Shown here in pieces: positions 8,770 to 17,138 of a DNA stretch of 40,730 nt (positions within the stretch are counted from its first letter, which is position 1; the number at the start of each line of letters is the position of its first letter). The position numbers and the translations under genes were made by a program. The DNA is taken from contig LJTT01000053.1 of assembly GCA_001303585.1 (NCBI GenBank), positions 1-40,730 on the forward strand, given 5' to 3'. The notes beneath the pieces were generated by a model, which saw nothing but the letters and a program-made list of their open reading frames with translations, did not search any database and was not told the origin of the DNA. Origin of the DNA: Betaproteobacteria bacterium SG8_41 (GTDB lineage: Bacteria > Pseudomonadota > Gammaproteobacteria > Burkholderiales > SG8-41).

Positions 8770-8792
8770 GTGACCAGTGACCAGTGAACGGT
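8770..8792. repeat. Heptamer array after the first TPP gene
   Basis: Units GTGACCA, GTGACCA, GTGAACG follow each other with period 7, starting six bases after the TPP stop codon. Short inverted relatives lie at 8802-8811 (AGTCACC) and 8845-8867 (TTCACG/TTTCACG/ATGCACG, also period 7), so this gap has arrays in both orientations around the terminator. Confidence 0.65.
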
Positions 8793-8819
8793 AAAGAGCA
8801 AACAGTCACCAGCAGAACC

Positions 8820-8844
8820 CGAAGCCAGACGGCTTCGCTTTTTT
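8820..8844 (+). terminator. Rho-independent terminator after the first TPP gene
   Basis: A perfect 7-bp stem CGAAGCC/GGCTTCG with loop AGAC is followed by C and six T. It ends transcription of the first TPP gene, 56 bases after its stop codon, so the next SMP-30 gene probably has its own promoter. Confidence 0.85.
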
Positions 8845-8885
8845 GATTCACGTTTCACGATGCACGGATTGTGGAGGAGCGGAAG

Positions 8886-9809
8886 ATGTACGGATCCTTG
8901 GATGAGCTGAAAATAGAAATCGACCTGCTGGCGGCTGGCGCGGAGAGGATTGTCGGCAAGACGCATCCTCTCGACATCATTGCGCGCGATGTACTGTTCG
9001 GCGAGGGGCCGGTGTGGGACGCGCGCAACAAGCAGTTTTTCTTCACGGACATCATTGGCGACACGATCTGGAAATGGGAGCCGAACGGCGAGCTGACTGC
9101 GATACTGAAGCCTTCTGCAAAGGCAAACGGGCTGGCGCTGGACCTGGAGAACCGGTTGCTCGTGGCGGGTTGGGGCGGGCGGACCGTGTTCCGCTTCGAG
9201 CATGACGGATCGCGCACGACGCTCGCTTCTCAATGGGAAGGCAAGAAGTTGAGCAGCCCGAACGACATCGTCGTGAAATCGGACGGCTCCATCTGGTTCA
9301 CTGATCCGCACGGCGGCCTGTTGAACGTGGGAATGGTGGCAGACGATCTGCAAAAATACCTCGACATCCAGGGCGTGTACCGGCTCTCGCCCGATGGCAA
9401 GCAAATGACGCTCGTGACGGCCGACTTCGTGTATCCCAACGGACTGTGTTTTTCGCCGGACGAGAAGCTGCTGTATGTGTGTTGCAGCCGGCAGCGGCTG
9501 ATCCGCGTCTACGACGTCAAGAGCGACGGCAGCCTCGGCAAGGCACGGATTTTCTACCAGTACGACAGTCCCGAGCGGGGCGTGCCCGACGGCATGAAGT
9601 GCGACGTCGAGGGCAATGTTTACTGCACGGGTCCCGGTGGAATCTTCGTGCACGCCCCTGACGGCACGGTGCTCGCGCGCATCAAGACGCCCGGGCACCA
9701 TCCCACCAACATTGCATGGGGTGACGACGACTGGCGCTCGCTCTACATCACCATGATCGGTTCCGTGGTGCGCACGCGGTTGAACATCGCCGGCGTACCC
9801 TCGCGCTGA
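8886..9809 (+). CDS. SMP-30/gluconolactonase-family lactonase, copy 1
   Basis: 307 residues, the standard six-bladed propeller length. Family metal-site motifs are all visible: LFGEGPVWD (about 38-46, metal glutamate), SSPNDIVVKSDGSIWFTDP (about 123-141, Asn ligand), YPNGLCFSPDE (about 178-188) and PDGMKCDVEGNVYCT (about 222-236, Asp ligand). Such enzymes hydrolyse lactones of sugar or other hydroxy acids with one divalent metal. No signal peptide is seen. ATG at 8886 is selected because GGAGGAG (8873-8879) lies six bases upstream. It is the first of two adjacent SMP-30 genes between the two TPP paralogues, which suggests that the pathway substrate passes through a lactone. Confidence 0.92.
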   Translation: MYGSLDELKIEIDLLAAGAERIVGKTHPLDIIARDVLFGEGPVWDARNKQFFFTDIIGDTIWKWEPNGELTAILKPSAKANGLALDLENRLLVAGWGGRTVFRFEHDGSRTTLASQWEGKKLSSPNDIVVKSDGSIWFTDPHGGLLNVGMVADDLQKYLDIQGVYRLSPDGKQMTLVTADFVYPNGLCFSPDEKLLYVCCSRQRLIRVYDVKSDGSLGKARIFYQYDSPERGVPDGMKCDVEGNVYCTGPGGIFVHAPDGTVLARIKTPGHHPTNIAWGDDDWRSLYITMIGSVVRTRLNIAGVPSR

Positions 9810-9814
9810 ACTGT

Positions 9815-9956
9815 CGTGAATCGTGAAACGTACAGTGACTAGGCGTCTAAGCGACTGGGTGACTCGGTAGCAACAGACGATGTTTTCACTTAGTTACTTG
9901 GTCGCTCGGTTAGCAGGTTACTCAGGGCCGGTCACGGGTCGCCGGTCATTGTTTCT
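9815..9956. repeat. Opposed heptamer and octamer arrays between the two SMP-30 genes
   Basis: CGTGAAT/CGTGAAA (period 7) occupies 9815-9828. Octamers GTGACTAG, GCGTCTAA, GCGACTGG, GTGACTCG fill 9835-9866. The family then returns reversed as CACTTAGT, TACTTGGT, CGCTCGGT, TAGCAGGT, TACTCAGG at 9887-9926, and a reversed heptamer run (GGTCACG, GGTCGCC, GGTCATT) ends the gap. The two octamer arms could fold together across about 20 bases. Confidence 0.75.
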
Positions 9957-9978
9957 AATTGACGAGATAGGTTAAGAG

Positions 9979-10866
9979 ATGACTTGGAATTTCGAACGAG
10001 TGGCGGGCCCTTTCAAGGGCAGGACTGGGGGCCTGGCGTGGGATGGCGCCGGGATGCTTTTCAGCGCAGTCGGAGAGGAGCGCGTGATGCGCTTCGATCC
10101 CAAGACGGGCAAGGCGGACGAGTTCCGGCGTTACACGGGCCGTGTCAACGGTCTTGCTATTGCGGCGGACGGAACGGTATACGGGGCGCAGGAGGGCGGG
10201 CGCCGCATCGTGCGGTTCCTGAAGGACGGCTCGACCGCGTCGGCGCCCGATCTGCTAGATGGCCGGCATCACAACCAGCCCACTGACGTCATTGTTGATG
10301 GCAGGGGTCGGGTGTGGTTCACCGATCCCTACAACGCGCAGCCGCCCTACGGCCCGCCGGTCTATCCGATGCTGGAGCACGCGTCGGTGCTAAGACTCGA
10401 TCCGGGAGGCGCCGGCGGCGGAAAGCTGACGCGCATCACGCATGACACGTGCGGACCCCGGGCACTCCTGCTGTCGCCGGACGAGAGAACGCTATTCGTC
10501 GCAGACGGCGATATGGAGCGTGGCGACATGTGCCAGCTCTTCGCTTATCCGCTGGCTGCTGATGGCGGCGCCGGTCCCGGCAAGTCTCTCATTGCGTTTG
10601 CCCCTATGGAGCGCGGGATCGAGGGCATGTGCCTGGAGAGCCAAGCCAACATTATCGCTTGCGCGGGCTGGAAGAAAGCCGGTCTCGGGCCGCTGATCCA
10701 CGTCATATCGCCTGCAGGCACGATTCTGGAATCGCACCCGGCGCCCGGAGATATGCCCATGCGCTGCGCATTCGGCGACAGCGGGTTCGACAGCTTGTAC
10801 GTGACGGCCGCCGACGGCTGCCTCTACCGCGCGAAGGCGACGGGCCGCCGCGGGCTGAAGCGGTGA
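9979..10866 (+). CDS. SMP-30/gluconolactonase-like propeller protein, copy 2
   Basis: 295 residues forming a beta-propeller of the SMP-30/strictosidine-synthase class. Motifs are TGGLAWDGAGMLFSAV (about 17-32), GRVNGLAIAADGTVYGAQ (about 54-71), QPTDVIVDGRGRVWFTDP (about 99-116) and LLLSPDERTLFVAD (about 165-178). The metal-site glutamate of GEGP is replaced by TGGLAWDG and the Asn of PND by TD, so the site differs from copy 1 and either substrate or activity may have changed. ATG at 9979 follows a weak purine-rich site. It probably shares a transcript with the downstream Bug gene, 48 bp away. Confidence 0.88.
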   Translation: MTWNFERVAGPFKGRTGGLAWDGAGMLFSAVGEERVMRFDPKTGKADEFRRYTGRVNGLAIAADGTVYGAQEGGRRIVRFLKDGSTASAPDLLDGRHHNQPTDVIVDGRGRVWFTDPYNAQPPYGPPVYPMLEHASVLRLDPGGAGGGKLTRITHDTCGPRALLLSPDERTLFVADGDMERGDMCQLFAYPLAADGGAGPGKSLIAFAPMERGIEGMCLESQANIIACAGWKKAGLGPLIHVISPAGTILESHPAPGDMPMRCAFGDSGFDSLYVTAADGCLYRAKATGRRGLKR

Positions 10867-10914
10867 AAAGCGCCGACCTTTGATTTGTGAACTGTCAGAT
10901 GAGGAGATTAGCCA

Positions 10915-11910
10915 ATGGCAACTTCGAGTGGTTATAAGATCTTGCGCGTAGCGGCCCTGATCCTTGGCGCTGCGCTTGGGGGGTTGGCGTTGGATGGAAG
11001 CGCGATCGCACAAAACTATCCGACCAAGCCGATCCGCATCATCGCGCTCAGCTCACCGGGCTCTGGCCCTGATATCATCGGGCGGCTGATCAGCCGGCGG
11101 CTCACGGCGGCATGGGGCCAGCAGGTGCTGGTGGATACGCGCCCCGGTGCGACCGGGCGCATCGGCGCGGAGTTGGGAGCGAAGTCGCCCCCCGACGGCT
11201 ACACGCTGGTGATCGTGACCTCGCAGGCCGTCATCGTCTCCGTTCTCTACGAGAAGACGCTGAAATACAACCTGACGCGGGATTTCGCGCCCATCGGCAT
11301 GGTGGCGACGACCCCGTTCCTGCTGGTCGTGCACCCCACCCTTCCTGCGCGCTCCATCAAGGAATTCGTGGCATTGGCCAAGGCGAAGCCGGGGCAGATC
11401 TATTACGGCTCCGGCGGCACAGGCTCCCCGCCGCACCTTTCCGCGGAGATCTTCCGCACCATGACCGGAATTGACATCTTCCACGTCCCGTACAAGGGCG
11501 TGACGCCCGCGATGATGGATACCATGTCCGGGGAGGTTCAGATGGTGATTTCCGTCATCCCGGCCGTGCTCCCGGCGGTGAAGTCGGGCCGGGTGCGCGC
11601 GCTGGGTGTCACGAGCACTACCCGCTCGCCGCTCGTGCCGGATGTTCCCACGATCGCGGAGACGGTTCCGGGCTACGAGTTCATCGGATGGTACAGCCTC
11701 GTTGCCCGCGCGGGCACGCCGGCTCCCATCATCGCGAAACTTAACAACGAGCTCACCCAGGCGCTGAAGACGCAGGAATTCCGCAGCCGATTGCTTGCGT
11801 TGGGCGCGGAGCCGCGCTCGAGCACACCGGACGAGCTGGACAAGTGGATCAGGCTGCAGTCAGACAAGATGCGCAAGGCAATCGAGGCCTCGGGGACGCG
11901 CCCCGAGTAG
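10915..11910 (+). CDS. Bug-family tripartite tricarboxylate transporter substrate-binding protein
   Basis: 331 residues. A signal peptide covers about residues 1-32, with a cut expected after AIA in DGSAIAQNYP. The mature start YPTKPIRIIALSSPGSGPDI is the typical Bug opening, followed by VDTRPGATGRIGAELGAK and HVPYKGVTPAMMDTMSGEV, the loops that hold a carboxylate via two water molecules in this family. It acts in the periplasm. No TctA/TctB membrane partners are encoded here, which is common: betaproteobacteria have far more Bug proteins than transporters. It sits amid lactonase and TPP genes, so its ligand is probably the pathway's starting acid. ATG at 10915 has GAGGAG about 12 bases upstream. 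Confidence 0.94.
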   Translation: MATSSGYKILRVAALILGAALGGLALDGSAIAQNYPTKPIRIIALSSPGSGPDIIGRLISRRLTAAWGQQVLVDTRPGATGRIGAELGAKSPPDGYTLVIVTSQAVIVSVLYEKTLKYNLTRDFAPIGMVATTPFLLVVHPTLPARSIKEFVALAKAKPGQIYYGSGGTGSPPHLSAEIFRTMTGIDIFHVPYKGVTPAMMDTMSGEVQMVISVIPAVLPAVKSGRVRALGVTSTTRSPLVPDVPTIAETVPGYEFIGWYSLVARAGTPAPIIAKLNNELTQALKTQEFRSRLLALGAEPRSSTPDELDKWIRLQSDKMRKAIEASGTRPE

Positions 11911-11938
11911 AGAATGATGCGTCGAGATCTGCGGTAAG

Positions 11939-12015
11939 CACGGAAACACACGGAAGGGCATTGAGCGGGGCCGATCTCTTGTGCGCTCGTGATTTTCGTC
12001 CGTGTGGTTGCGTGG
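11939..12015. repeat. Inverted short-period repeat before the second TPP gene
   Basis: CACGGAAACA followed by CACGGAAG (period 10) begins at 11939; the reversed family (CCGTGTGGTTGCGTGG) ends at 12015. CACACGGA and TCCGTGTG can pair. The gap continues with T-rich words (TTTTTTGGCG, TTTTTGG). Confidence 0.55.
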
Positions 12016-12068
12016 CAATTGATTTTCTTTTTTGGCGTTTTTGGAACGGATAGGAAGGATCAAACCCC

Positions 12069-13769
12069 ATGCCAAGGATGACCGGGTCGCGCGCTTTCGC
12101 GGAAATGGTTAAGGGCTACGGTGTCACGCACGTGTTCTTCGTGCCCACGATTCTGCTCGAAGCGCTGGCTGAAATGGACGATCTTGGCGTGTGCAAGATT
12201 CTCACGCACGGCGAGAAGGCGGCGGCCTATATGGCCGACGGCTACGCGCGCGCTGCCGGCAGACCCGGCGTTTGCCTCGCTCAGCAGATCGGCGCGTCCA
12301 ACCTCGCCGCGGGACTGCGCGACAGCCGCATGGCGGGCTCCCCGGTCGTTGCGGTTACCGGGGGCCCCGCCACCGCGGGACGCTACCGGCGCGCCTACCA
12401 GGAGGTGGAGGACTTTGCGCAGTTCGACGCCGTGACCAAGCTCAACCTCGAAGTGGATGACGTGACGCGGCTCCCGGATCTCATGCGCCACGCTTTCCGC
12501 GCAGCGACCTCGGGCGCGCCCGGACCAGTGCACCTGCGGTTGCGGGGTTCGCATGGCCAAGTCGTCGAGGCCGAAGCTGACCTGCGGCCGCTCAGCGAAC
12601 CGCAGTTCTCATGCGTGCCCGCGTTCCGGCCGGCACCCGAGCCGGAGCGAGTACGCGAGGCCGTGGCGCGGCTCACCGGGGCCCAACGGCCGATCATCGT
12701 CGCGGGCGGCGGGGTGGTCATGTCGCAGGCGCAGGCCGAGCTCGTTGAGTTCGCGGAGAAGCTGCAGATACCTGTCGCCACGTCGCTCACGGCCAAGGGT
12801 GCGATTCCGGATAACCACGCGCTCAGCGTCGGGGTTGCGGGTGTGTACTCGCGGGCATGCGCTAACCAAGCCGTGTCCGAAGCCGATCTTGTGTTCTTCG
12901 TGGGCAACCACACCGGCGGCCAGGTGACTGCCAACTGGAAGATTCCGGCCGCCGGCACGCCTGCGATTCAGCTCGACATCGACGGTGCCGAGCTCGGGCG
13001 CAACTATCCCAACGCAGTGTCGCTCCTGGGGGACGCGAAGGTCGCACTGCGCATGATGGTGGACGCCGCACAGCGCAAGGAGTCCGGAAGTGCAGCAGCG
13101 TGGACCGGCCGCGTGCAAGAGCTCGTGAAGGCGTGGCGCTTGAAAATGGAGCCCATGCTGCGCTCGGAGGCCGTGCCACTGCGCCCCGAACGTCTGTGCC
13201 GCGAGATTACCGAGGCGTTACCCGATAACGGGGTCGTCGTATCCGACACCGGGCACGCGGGGATGTGGACCGGGCAGATGATTGACTTTACGCGGCCCGG
13301 CCAGCGCTACATCCGGTGCGAGGGCTCGCTTGGCTGGGGATTGCCCGGGGCGATGGGTGTCAAATGCGCGCTGCCCGATCACCCAGTGCTGTGTTTCACT
13401 GGCGACGGCGGACTCTATTACCACCTTCCGGAGCTGGAAACTGCTGCACGGCACGGAATCAACCTGGTTGTGGTGATCAACAACAATAGTTCCCTCAACC
13501 AGGAGATACCCCTGGTGCGCGACGCATACAAGGAAAAGCGCGATACGCTATCCGGTGAAATCTGGCGCTTCCAGACGAAGGCCGACCTCGGCAAGGTGGC
13601 GGAAGCACTGGGTTGCGCGGCCTTCCGCGTGGAGAAGCCGGGCCAGCTGAAGGAGTTGCTGCCGCGGGCTTGGGCGATGAACAAGCCGGTGGTGATCGAC
13701 TGCATCAGCGAGGAGCAGGCGCTGGCCCCGACGGCGTGGCTGCCGGGCGCTGCCGCCCGCGGGCACTAA
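12069..13769 (+). CDS. TPP-dependent acetolactate-synthase-like enzyme, copy 2
   Basis: 566 residues, collinear with copy 1 at 7070 and, by eye, around 60 percent identical. The activating glutamate is E49 in HGEKAAAYMADGYAR, and GDGG is at the identical position 445-448, followed by INNNSSLNQEIP. The active-site loop reads AQQIGASN where copy 1 has AQHVGASN, a Gln for His change beside the thiazolium, so the two may differ in acceptor or donor. Both begin with MPR and share VTHVFFVP, so this is a true duplication rather than two distant recruits. AGGAAGG lies upstream of ATG 12069. Zinc dehydrogenase, lyase and cupin genes follow on the same strand. Confidence 0.92.
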   Translation: MPRMTGSRAFAEMVKGYGVTHVFFVPTILLEALAEMDDLGVCKILTHGEKAAAYMADGYARAAGRPGVCLAQQIGASNLAAGLRDSRMAGSPVVAVTGGPATAGRYRRAYQEVEDFAQFDAVTKLNLEVDDVTRLPDLMRHAFRAATSGAPGPVHLRLRGSHGQVVEAEADLRPLSEPQFSCVPAFRPAPEPERVREAVARLTGAQRPIIVAGGGVVMSQAQAELVEFAEKLQIPVATSLTAKGAIPDNHALSVGVAGVYSRACANQAVSEADLVFFVGNHTGGQVTANWKIPAAGTPAIQLDIDGAELGRNYPNAVSLLGDAKVALRMMVDAAQRKESGSAAAWTGRVQELVKAWRLKMEPMLRSEAVPLRPERLCREITEALPDNGVVVSDTGHAGMWTGQMIDFTRPGQRYIRCEGSLGWGLPGAMGVKCALPDHPVLCFTGDGGLYYHLPELETAARHGINLVVVINNNSSLNQEIPLVRDAYKEKRDTLSGEIWRFQTKADLGKVAEALGCAAFRVEKPGQLKELLPRAWAMNKPVVIDCISEEQALAPTAWLPGAAARGH

Positions 13770-13830
13770 ATCGTATCGTGTTCCGCCGCCGATACACGCA
13801 GATTTATTTATACGAAAACCATACCGCCTT

Positions 13831-13849
13831 GTGGCTTTGGTGAAGCCAC
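13831..13849 (+). other. Stem-loop between the second TPP gene and the alcohol dehydrogenase
   Basis: Perfect 7-bp stem GTGGCTT/AAGCCAC with loop TGGTG. No T-run follows, so it is not a canonical terminator. A second, weaker dyad (GTATCG/CGATAC) lies near 13773-13795. It could stabilise or process the mRNA. Confidence 0.45.
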
Positions 13850-13900
13850 CAGCGAACCCCGACAAAATTCAGATAAGACGATTGCGAAGAGGAAACACCC

Positions 13901-14932
13901 GTGAAAGCGATAGTACTGACAGGCAAGAATGCGCCCTTTGCGCTGGAGACGGTTCCCGATCCGGTGCCCGGCGCGGGGGAAGCGGTTGCGAAGGTGCTGG
14001 CATGCGGCGCGGGCCTTACCGTGCACCACACTCGTGCGGGCCGTAACCCGGTGGAGTTTCCGAGGATCGTGGGCCACGAGATCACGGGCGAGATCGCAGC
14101 GGTCGGAGCGGGGGTGACGCAGCTCAAGGTGGGCGACCCGGTCACCGCGTACTACTATCTCACGTGCGGACACTGCTATTGGTGCCGCATCAACCGCGAG
14201 ACGCTATGCGATAACCTGCGCGGTCACGTGGGCCGCGACTGCGATGGCGGCTATGCGGAATACATCAAGCTGCCTGCGCGCAACTTCATCAAGCTGCCCG
14301 CCGGGCTTGACTGGCGTAAGCATCCGGCCGAGGTTGGTGTGACTTGTGACGCGATCGCCACGCCGGTCAAGCTGGTCCGCAAGGCGCGGATCAGCCACAA
14401 CGACACCGTTGCCGTTTTCGGGGCAGGAGGCGGGCTCGGCGTGCACATGCTCATGCTGGCGCGCTGGGCACATGCGAGGAGCGTGATCGGCGTGGACGTG
14501 ATGGCCTCGAAATTTGACGCATGCCTCAGGGCGGGCGCACATGCGACGGTCGACGCTTCCAAGGGCAAGGTCGACGAGCAGCTGCGCGAGCTGACCGGGG
14601 GCAAGGGCGTCGACGTGGCGATCGACTTCGTCTGCACGGCGGAGACGACCGAGGCGGCGATTCACTCCCTTAACAAAGGGGGCCGGCTGATGCTGCTCGC
14701 GGGTCAGGGAAAAGGGTTTCAAGCTGACCGCACGATCCAGCGTAACGAGCTGGAAGTTATGGGCAGCCGCTACGCGACGCGGCAGGAGGTCATCGAGTCG
14801 CTCGAGCTGGTCGCGCGCGGCGATATTTGGCCCATGGTGAACCTGAAAGTGCCGCTGGCGGAGGCGGAGGCCGTGCACCAGCAGCTGGACAAGGGGCTCG
14901 TCACCGGCCGCGCCGCATTGATGATGAGTTGA
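13901..14932 (+). CDS. Zinc-binding alcohol dehydrogenase (MDR superfamily)
   Basis: 343 residues. Catalytic zinc ligands are visible as C35 and GHE (H59, E60), and the structural zinc loop CGHCYWCRINRETLC gives C89, C92, C95 and C103. The coenzyme fold follows with VFGAGGGLGVHML (about residues 170-182) and VIGVDVMASKF. It oxidises an alcohol, or reduces the aldehyde, with NAD(P). The start is GTG at 13901, with AAGAGGAAA upstream. After a TPP carboligase or decarboxylase, an aldehyde/alcohol step is plausible, and the lyase gene lies 43 bp downstream in the same direction. The substrate cannot be read from sequence. Confidence 0.92.
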   Translation: MKAIVLTGKNAPFALETVPDPVPGAGEAVAKVLACGAGLTVHHTRAGRNPVEFPRIVGHEITGEIAAVGAGVTQLKVGDPVTAYYYLTCGHCYWCRINRETLCDNLRGHVGRDCDGGYAEYIKLPARNFIKLPAGLDWRKHPAEVGVTCDAIATPVKLVRKARISHNDTVAVFGAGGGLGVHMLMLARWAHARSVIGVDVMASKFDACLRAGAHATVDASKGKVDEQLRELTGGKGVDVAIDFVCTAETTEAAIHSLNKGGRLMLLAGQGKGFQADRTIQRNELEVMGSRYATRQEVIESLELVARGDIWPMVNLKVPLAEAEAVHQQLDKGLVTGRAALMMS

Positions 14933-14975
14933 GGAAGGGCGCCGATCCGCATGGGCCAATAAAGGTGAAGTATCA

Positions 14976-15830
14976 ATGAATTTTCGCGATCTCCTTGGCA
15001 GAAAGACAGCGTTCCTTGCGCCAGCCGTCTTCAACCCTCTCAGCGCGAGGCTGGCAGAACAGGCGGGTTTCAAGGTGCTTTACCTCGGCGGCGGGCTGCT
15101 GGGCTACGTCAAGACCGTGCTCGAAGCGAACCTGGGTCTGACCGAGATGGTTCAGGCGGGCGTCGAAATCAGGGCGGCCTGCAATCTCCCGTTGATTCTC
15201 GATGGCACGTGCGGCTGGGGCGACCCGATGCACGTGGGATTTTCAGTGAGGGCCGCGGAGGCTGCCGGATTCTGCGCGATCGAGATCGAGGATCAGCTGC
15301 TGCCCAAGCGCGCGCATCACCACGCAGGCATTGAGCACATGATCGCGCAGGAGCTCATGGTCGATAAAGTGTGTGAAGCGGTGCGGGCGCGCCGGGACCG
15401 CGAGTTCGTCATCATTGCGCGGACCAACGGCGTGCGCGCGAGCAGCATGGATGACGCCCTGCGCCGCGCGACGGCCTACCGCGAGGCGGGGGCGGACGTC
15501 CTCTACCTCTCGCCTCGCACGCCGGAGGAGATGCGGTTCGTGGGCGAGCGCCTTGGGCCGCCGCTCATGTTCTCGCTTCCGGGAGATGGGCCGCAGGACC
15601 TCGGGATATCGCTCGACGAGCTGGGCGCGCTGGGGTATCGGCTGTTATCGGTAACGACACCGGCATTGTGGTTTCACCGCGCGATGCAGCAGGGCTACCG
15701 CGCGCTCGCGGCTGGGAAACCGGTGCCGGCGCTTGCCGGCACGTCGCGCAAGGCCGAGCAGGACGCGCTGCACGATACGCTCGGACTCGACGCGCTCCTG
15801 GCGCTCGAGAAAGCGACGGTCGAAAAATAG
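14976..15830 (+). CDS. Isocitrate lyase/PEP mutase family protein
   Basis: 284 residues, the length of single-domain members of this TIM-barrel superfamily (oxaloacetate decarboxylase, dimethylmalate lyase, methylisocitrate lyase, phosphonopyruvate enzymes). GFKVLYLGGG opens the barrel; ILDGTCGWGDP (about 74-84) replaces the usual metal loop D-D-GYG; and EIEDQLLPKRAHHHAG (about 103-118) is the gating loop. The loop reads KRAHHH instead of KRCGH, so the catalytic cysteine of isocitrate and methylisocitrate lyases is missing. This favours an oxaloacetate-decarboxylase-like or other C-C cleaving role. AAGGTGAAG precedes ATG 14976. The gene lies between alcohol dehydrogenase and cupin genes. Confidence 0.88.
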   Translation: MNFRDLLGRKTAFLAPAVFNPLSARLAEQAGFKVLYLGGGLLGYVKTVLEANLGLTEMVQAGVEIRAACNLPLILDGTCGWGDPMHVGFSVRAAEAAGFCAIEIEDQLLPKRAHHHAGIEHMIAQELMVDKVCEAVRARRDREFVIIARTNGVRASSMDDALRRATAYREAGADVLYLSPRTPEEMRFVGERLGPPLMFSLPGDGPQDLGISLDELGALGYRLLSVTTPALWFHRAMQQGYRALAAGKPVPALAGTSRKAEQDALHDTLGLDALLALEKATVEK

Positions 15831-16000
15831 GATCCGGGGAGCATCGCGCTAATGTGGCGGCTTCTCGGGCGTCCGCCTTCGCGCGCAGCTCCGCCACGGC
15901 CGTAGGGCTGCTGTATGGAGTTAGCGGCGACGAGGCGCACTCACCATGAGGTAGCAGTCGAGTCGAGACACGGATAGCAGACGGAAGAGGTCAATGGCAG

Positions 16001-16564
16001 ATGGCTGAGAAGCCCAGACCAATACGACGCGTCGTGACGGGTAACGACGAGCAGGGACGTTCAAGAGTGCTGTTCGACAGCGCGGCGCCCAATGCGCATG
16101 CAGGCCCGATTCGCCCCGGAACCGGGATGACCGATATCTGGGTCTACTCGGCCAGCCCCGCGCCGCTATCCGGCGATCGTGATGACGGCAACCTGCCTTT
16201 CAGCTTCGAGCCGCCGGAAACGGGCGGGCACATGCGTATAGTCCAATCTCCCGGGCCGCCGCCTGGCTACGATCCCGCCACGGACAGCACCGCCGTTCCC
16301 TTGGGCGAGCCGCGGCAGCGGCCAGGTGGGACCTGGGACCGCGGCGGAGCCAATGCGATCAGCTCGCCTGTGCACAAATCCGAGACCGTCGATTACGGGA
16401 TCGTGCTCGAGGGCGAGCGGGTGCTTTTGCTCGATGATGGCGCGCACGTCATGAAACCCGGTGACGTGGTCGTCCAGCTGGGCAACTGGCACGGCTGGAC
16501 GAATCCCCGCATCGGCAGCCTGATGGCGTTTGTCATGATGGGCGCGAAATTCCGTGACGAGTAA
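16001..16564 (+). CDS. Cupin-domain protein, copy 1
   Basis: 187 residues. Residues 1-45 form a head (PRPIRRVVTGNDEQGRS) shared with the next gene. The cupin barrel follows: VHKSETVDYGIVLEGE (H125, E128 and E139 region) is motif 1, and MKPGDVVVQLGNWHGWTNP (about 151-169, H164) is motif 2, so metal ligands are present. Cupins of this kind may be small-molecule dioxygenases, isomerases or ligand sensors; the function is unknown. ATG at 16001 lies after GAGGTC. Its paralogue starts 34 bp downstream, and both belong to the catabolic island. Confidence 0.85.
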   Translation: MAEKPRPIRRVVTGNDEQGRSRVLFDSAAPNAHAGPIRPGTGMTDIWVYSASPAPLSGDRDDGNLPFSFEPPETGGHMRIVQSPGPPPGYDPATDSTAVPLGEPRQRPGGTWDRGGANAISSPVHKSETVDYGIVLEGERVLLLDDGAHVMKPGDVVVQLGNWHGWTNPRIGSLMAFVMMGAKFRDE

Positions 16565-16598
16565 TGCATTGGTGGAGACGCACATTCGGTGATCAGTG

Positions 16599-17138
16599 AT
16601 GAGTGACAGACCAAAACCCGTGCGCCGGATTGTGACGATCGACGATGACAAGGGGAAGTCCCGGGCGATCCAGGACGGACCATTGCCGGATGTGCGTACC
16701 GATCCGGCCCGGCCTGGTTTCGCCATGACCCGGATCTGGGTAACCGATCGCACGCCGGCGCGCGTTGCGGGCGTGCGCGAGACGCTTAACACGCCTGATA
16801 GGCTCGAGCCACCGCCCGGAGGGTCGGTCTGCCGCATCGTCGTGTTTCCGGCGGAGGTAGGCTATCTTCGCAAGGTCGGGAAAAAGGAGGTAATGGCATT
16901 CTATGATTCGATGGGTTCCCCCAGCGCTTCGACGTTCTCGGCGAAGGCACCGCATCCCTACATGCAGAAAACCCGCACGCTGGATTTCTGCCTCGTGCTG
17001 GACGGCGAGATCACGCTGATACTGGACACGCAGGAAGTGCGGCTGCAGGTCGTGCAACGGGGCACCAACCATGCCTGGAGCAATCGTTCGAGCCGGCCGT
17101 GTGTGATGGCCATATCCTCGCACGACGGCGCGTACTGA
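16599..17138 (+). CDS. Cupin-domain protein, copy 2, with a degenerate metal site
   Basis: 179 residues, related to the preceding cupin across the N-terminal head (RPKPVRRIVTIDDDKGKSR) and barrel. Two key features have changed. Motif 1 reads MQKTRTLDFCLVLDGE, with Gln (Q123) where copy 1 has the metal-binding His. In motif 2 EVRLQVVQRGTNHAWSN lacks the PGDV turn present in copy 1, a deletion of about four residues; H158 remains. It may therefore be a non-metal, non-catalytic partner of copy 1 or a decaying duplicate. ATG 16599 is embedded in a heptamer run (GTGATCA, GTGATGA, GTGACAG at 16589-16609), and no good ribosome site is seen close by. Confidence 0.8.
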   Translation: MSDRPKPVRRIVTIDDDKGKSRAIQDGPLPDVRTDPARPGFAMTRIWVTDRTPARVAGVRETLNTPDRLEPPPGGSVCRIVVFPAEVGYLRKVGKKEVMAFYDSMGSPSASTFSAKAPHPYMQKTRTLDFCLVLDGEITLILDTQEVRLQVVQRGTNHAWSNRSSRPCVMAISSHDGAY

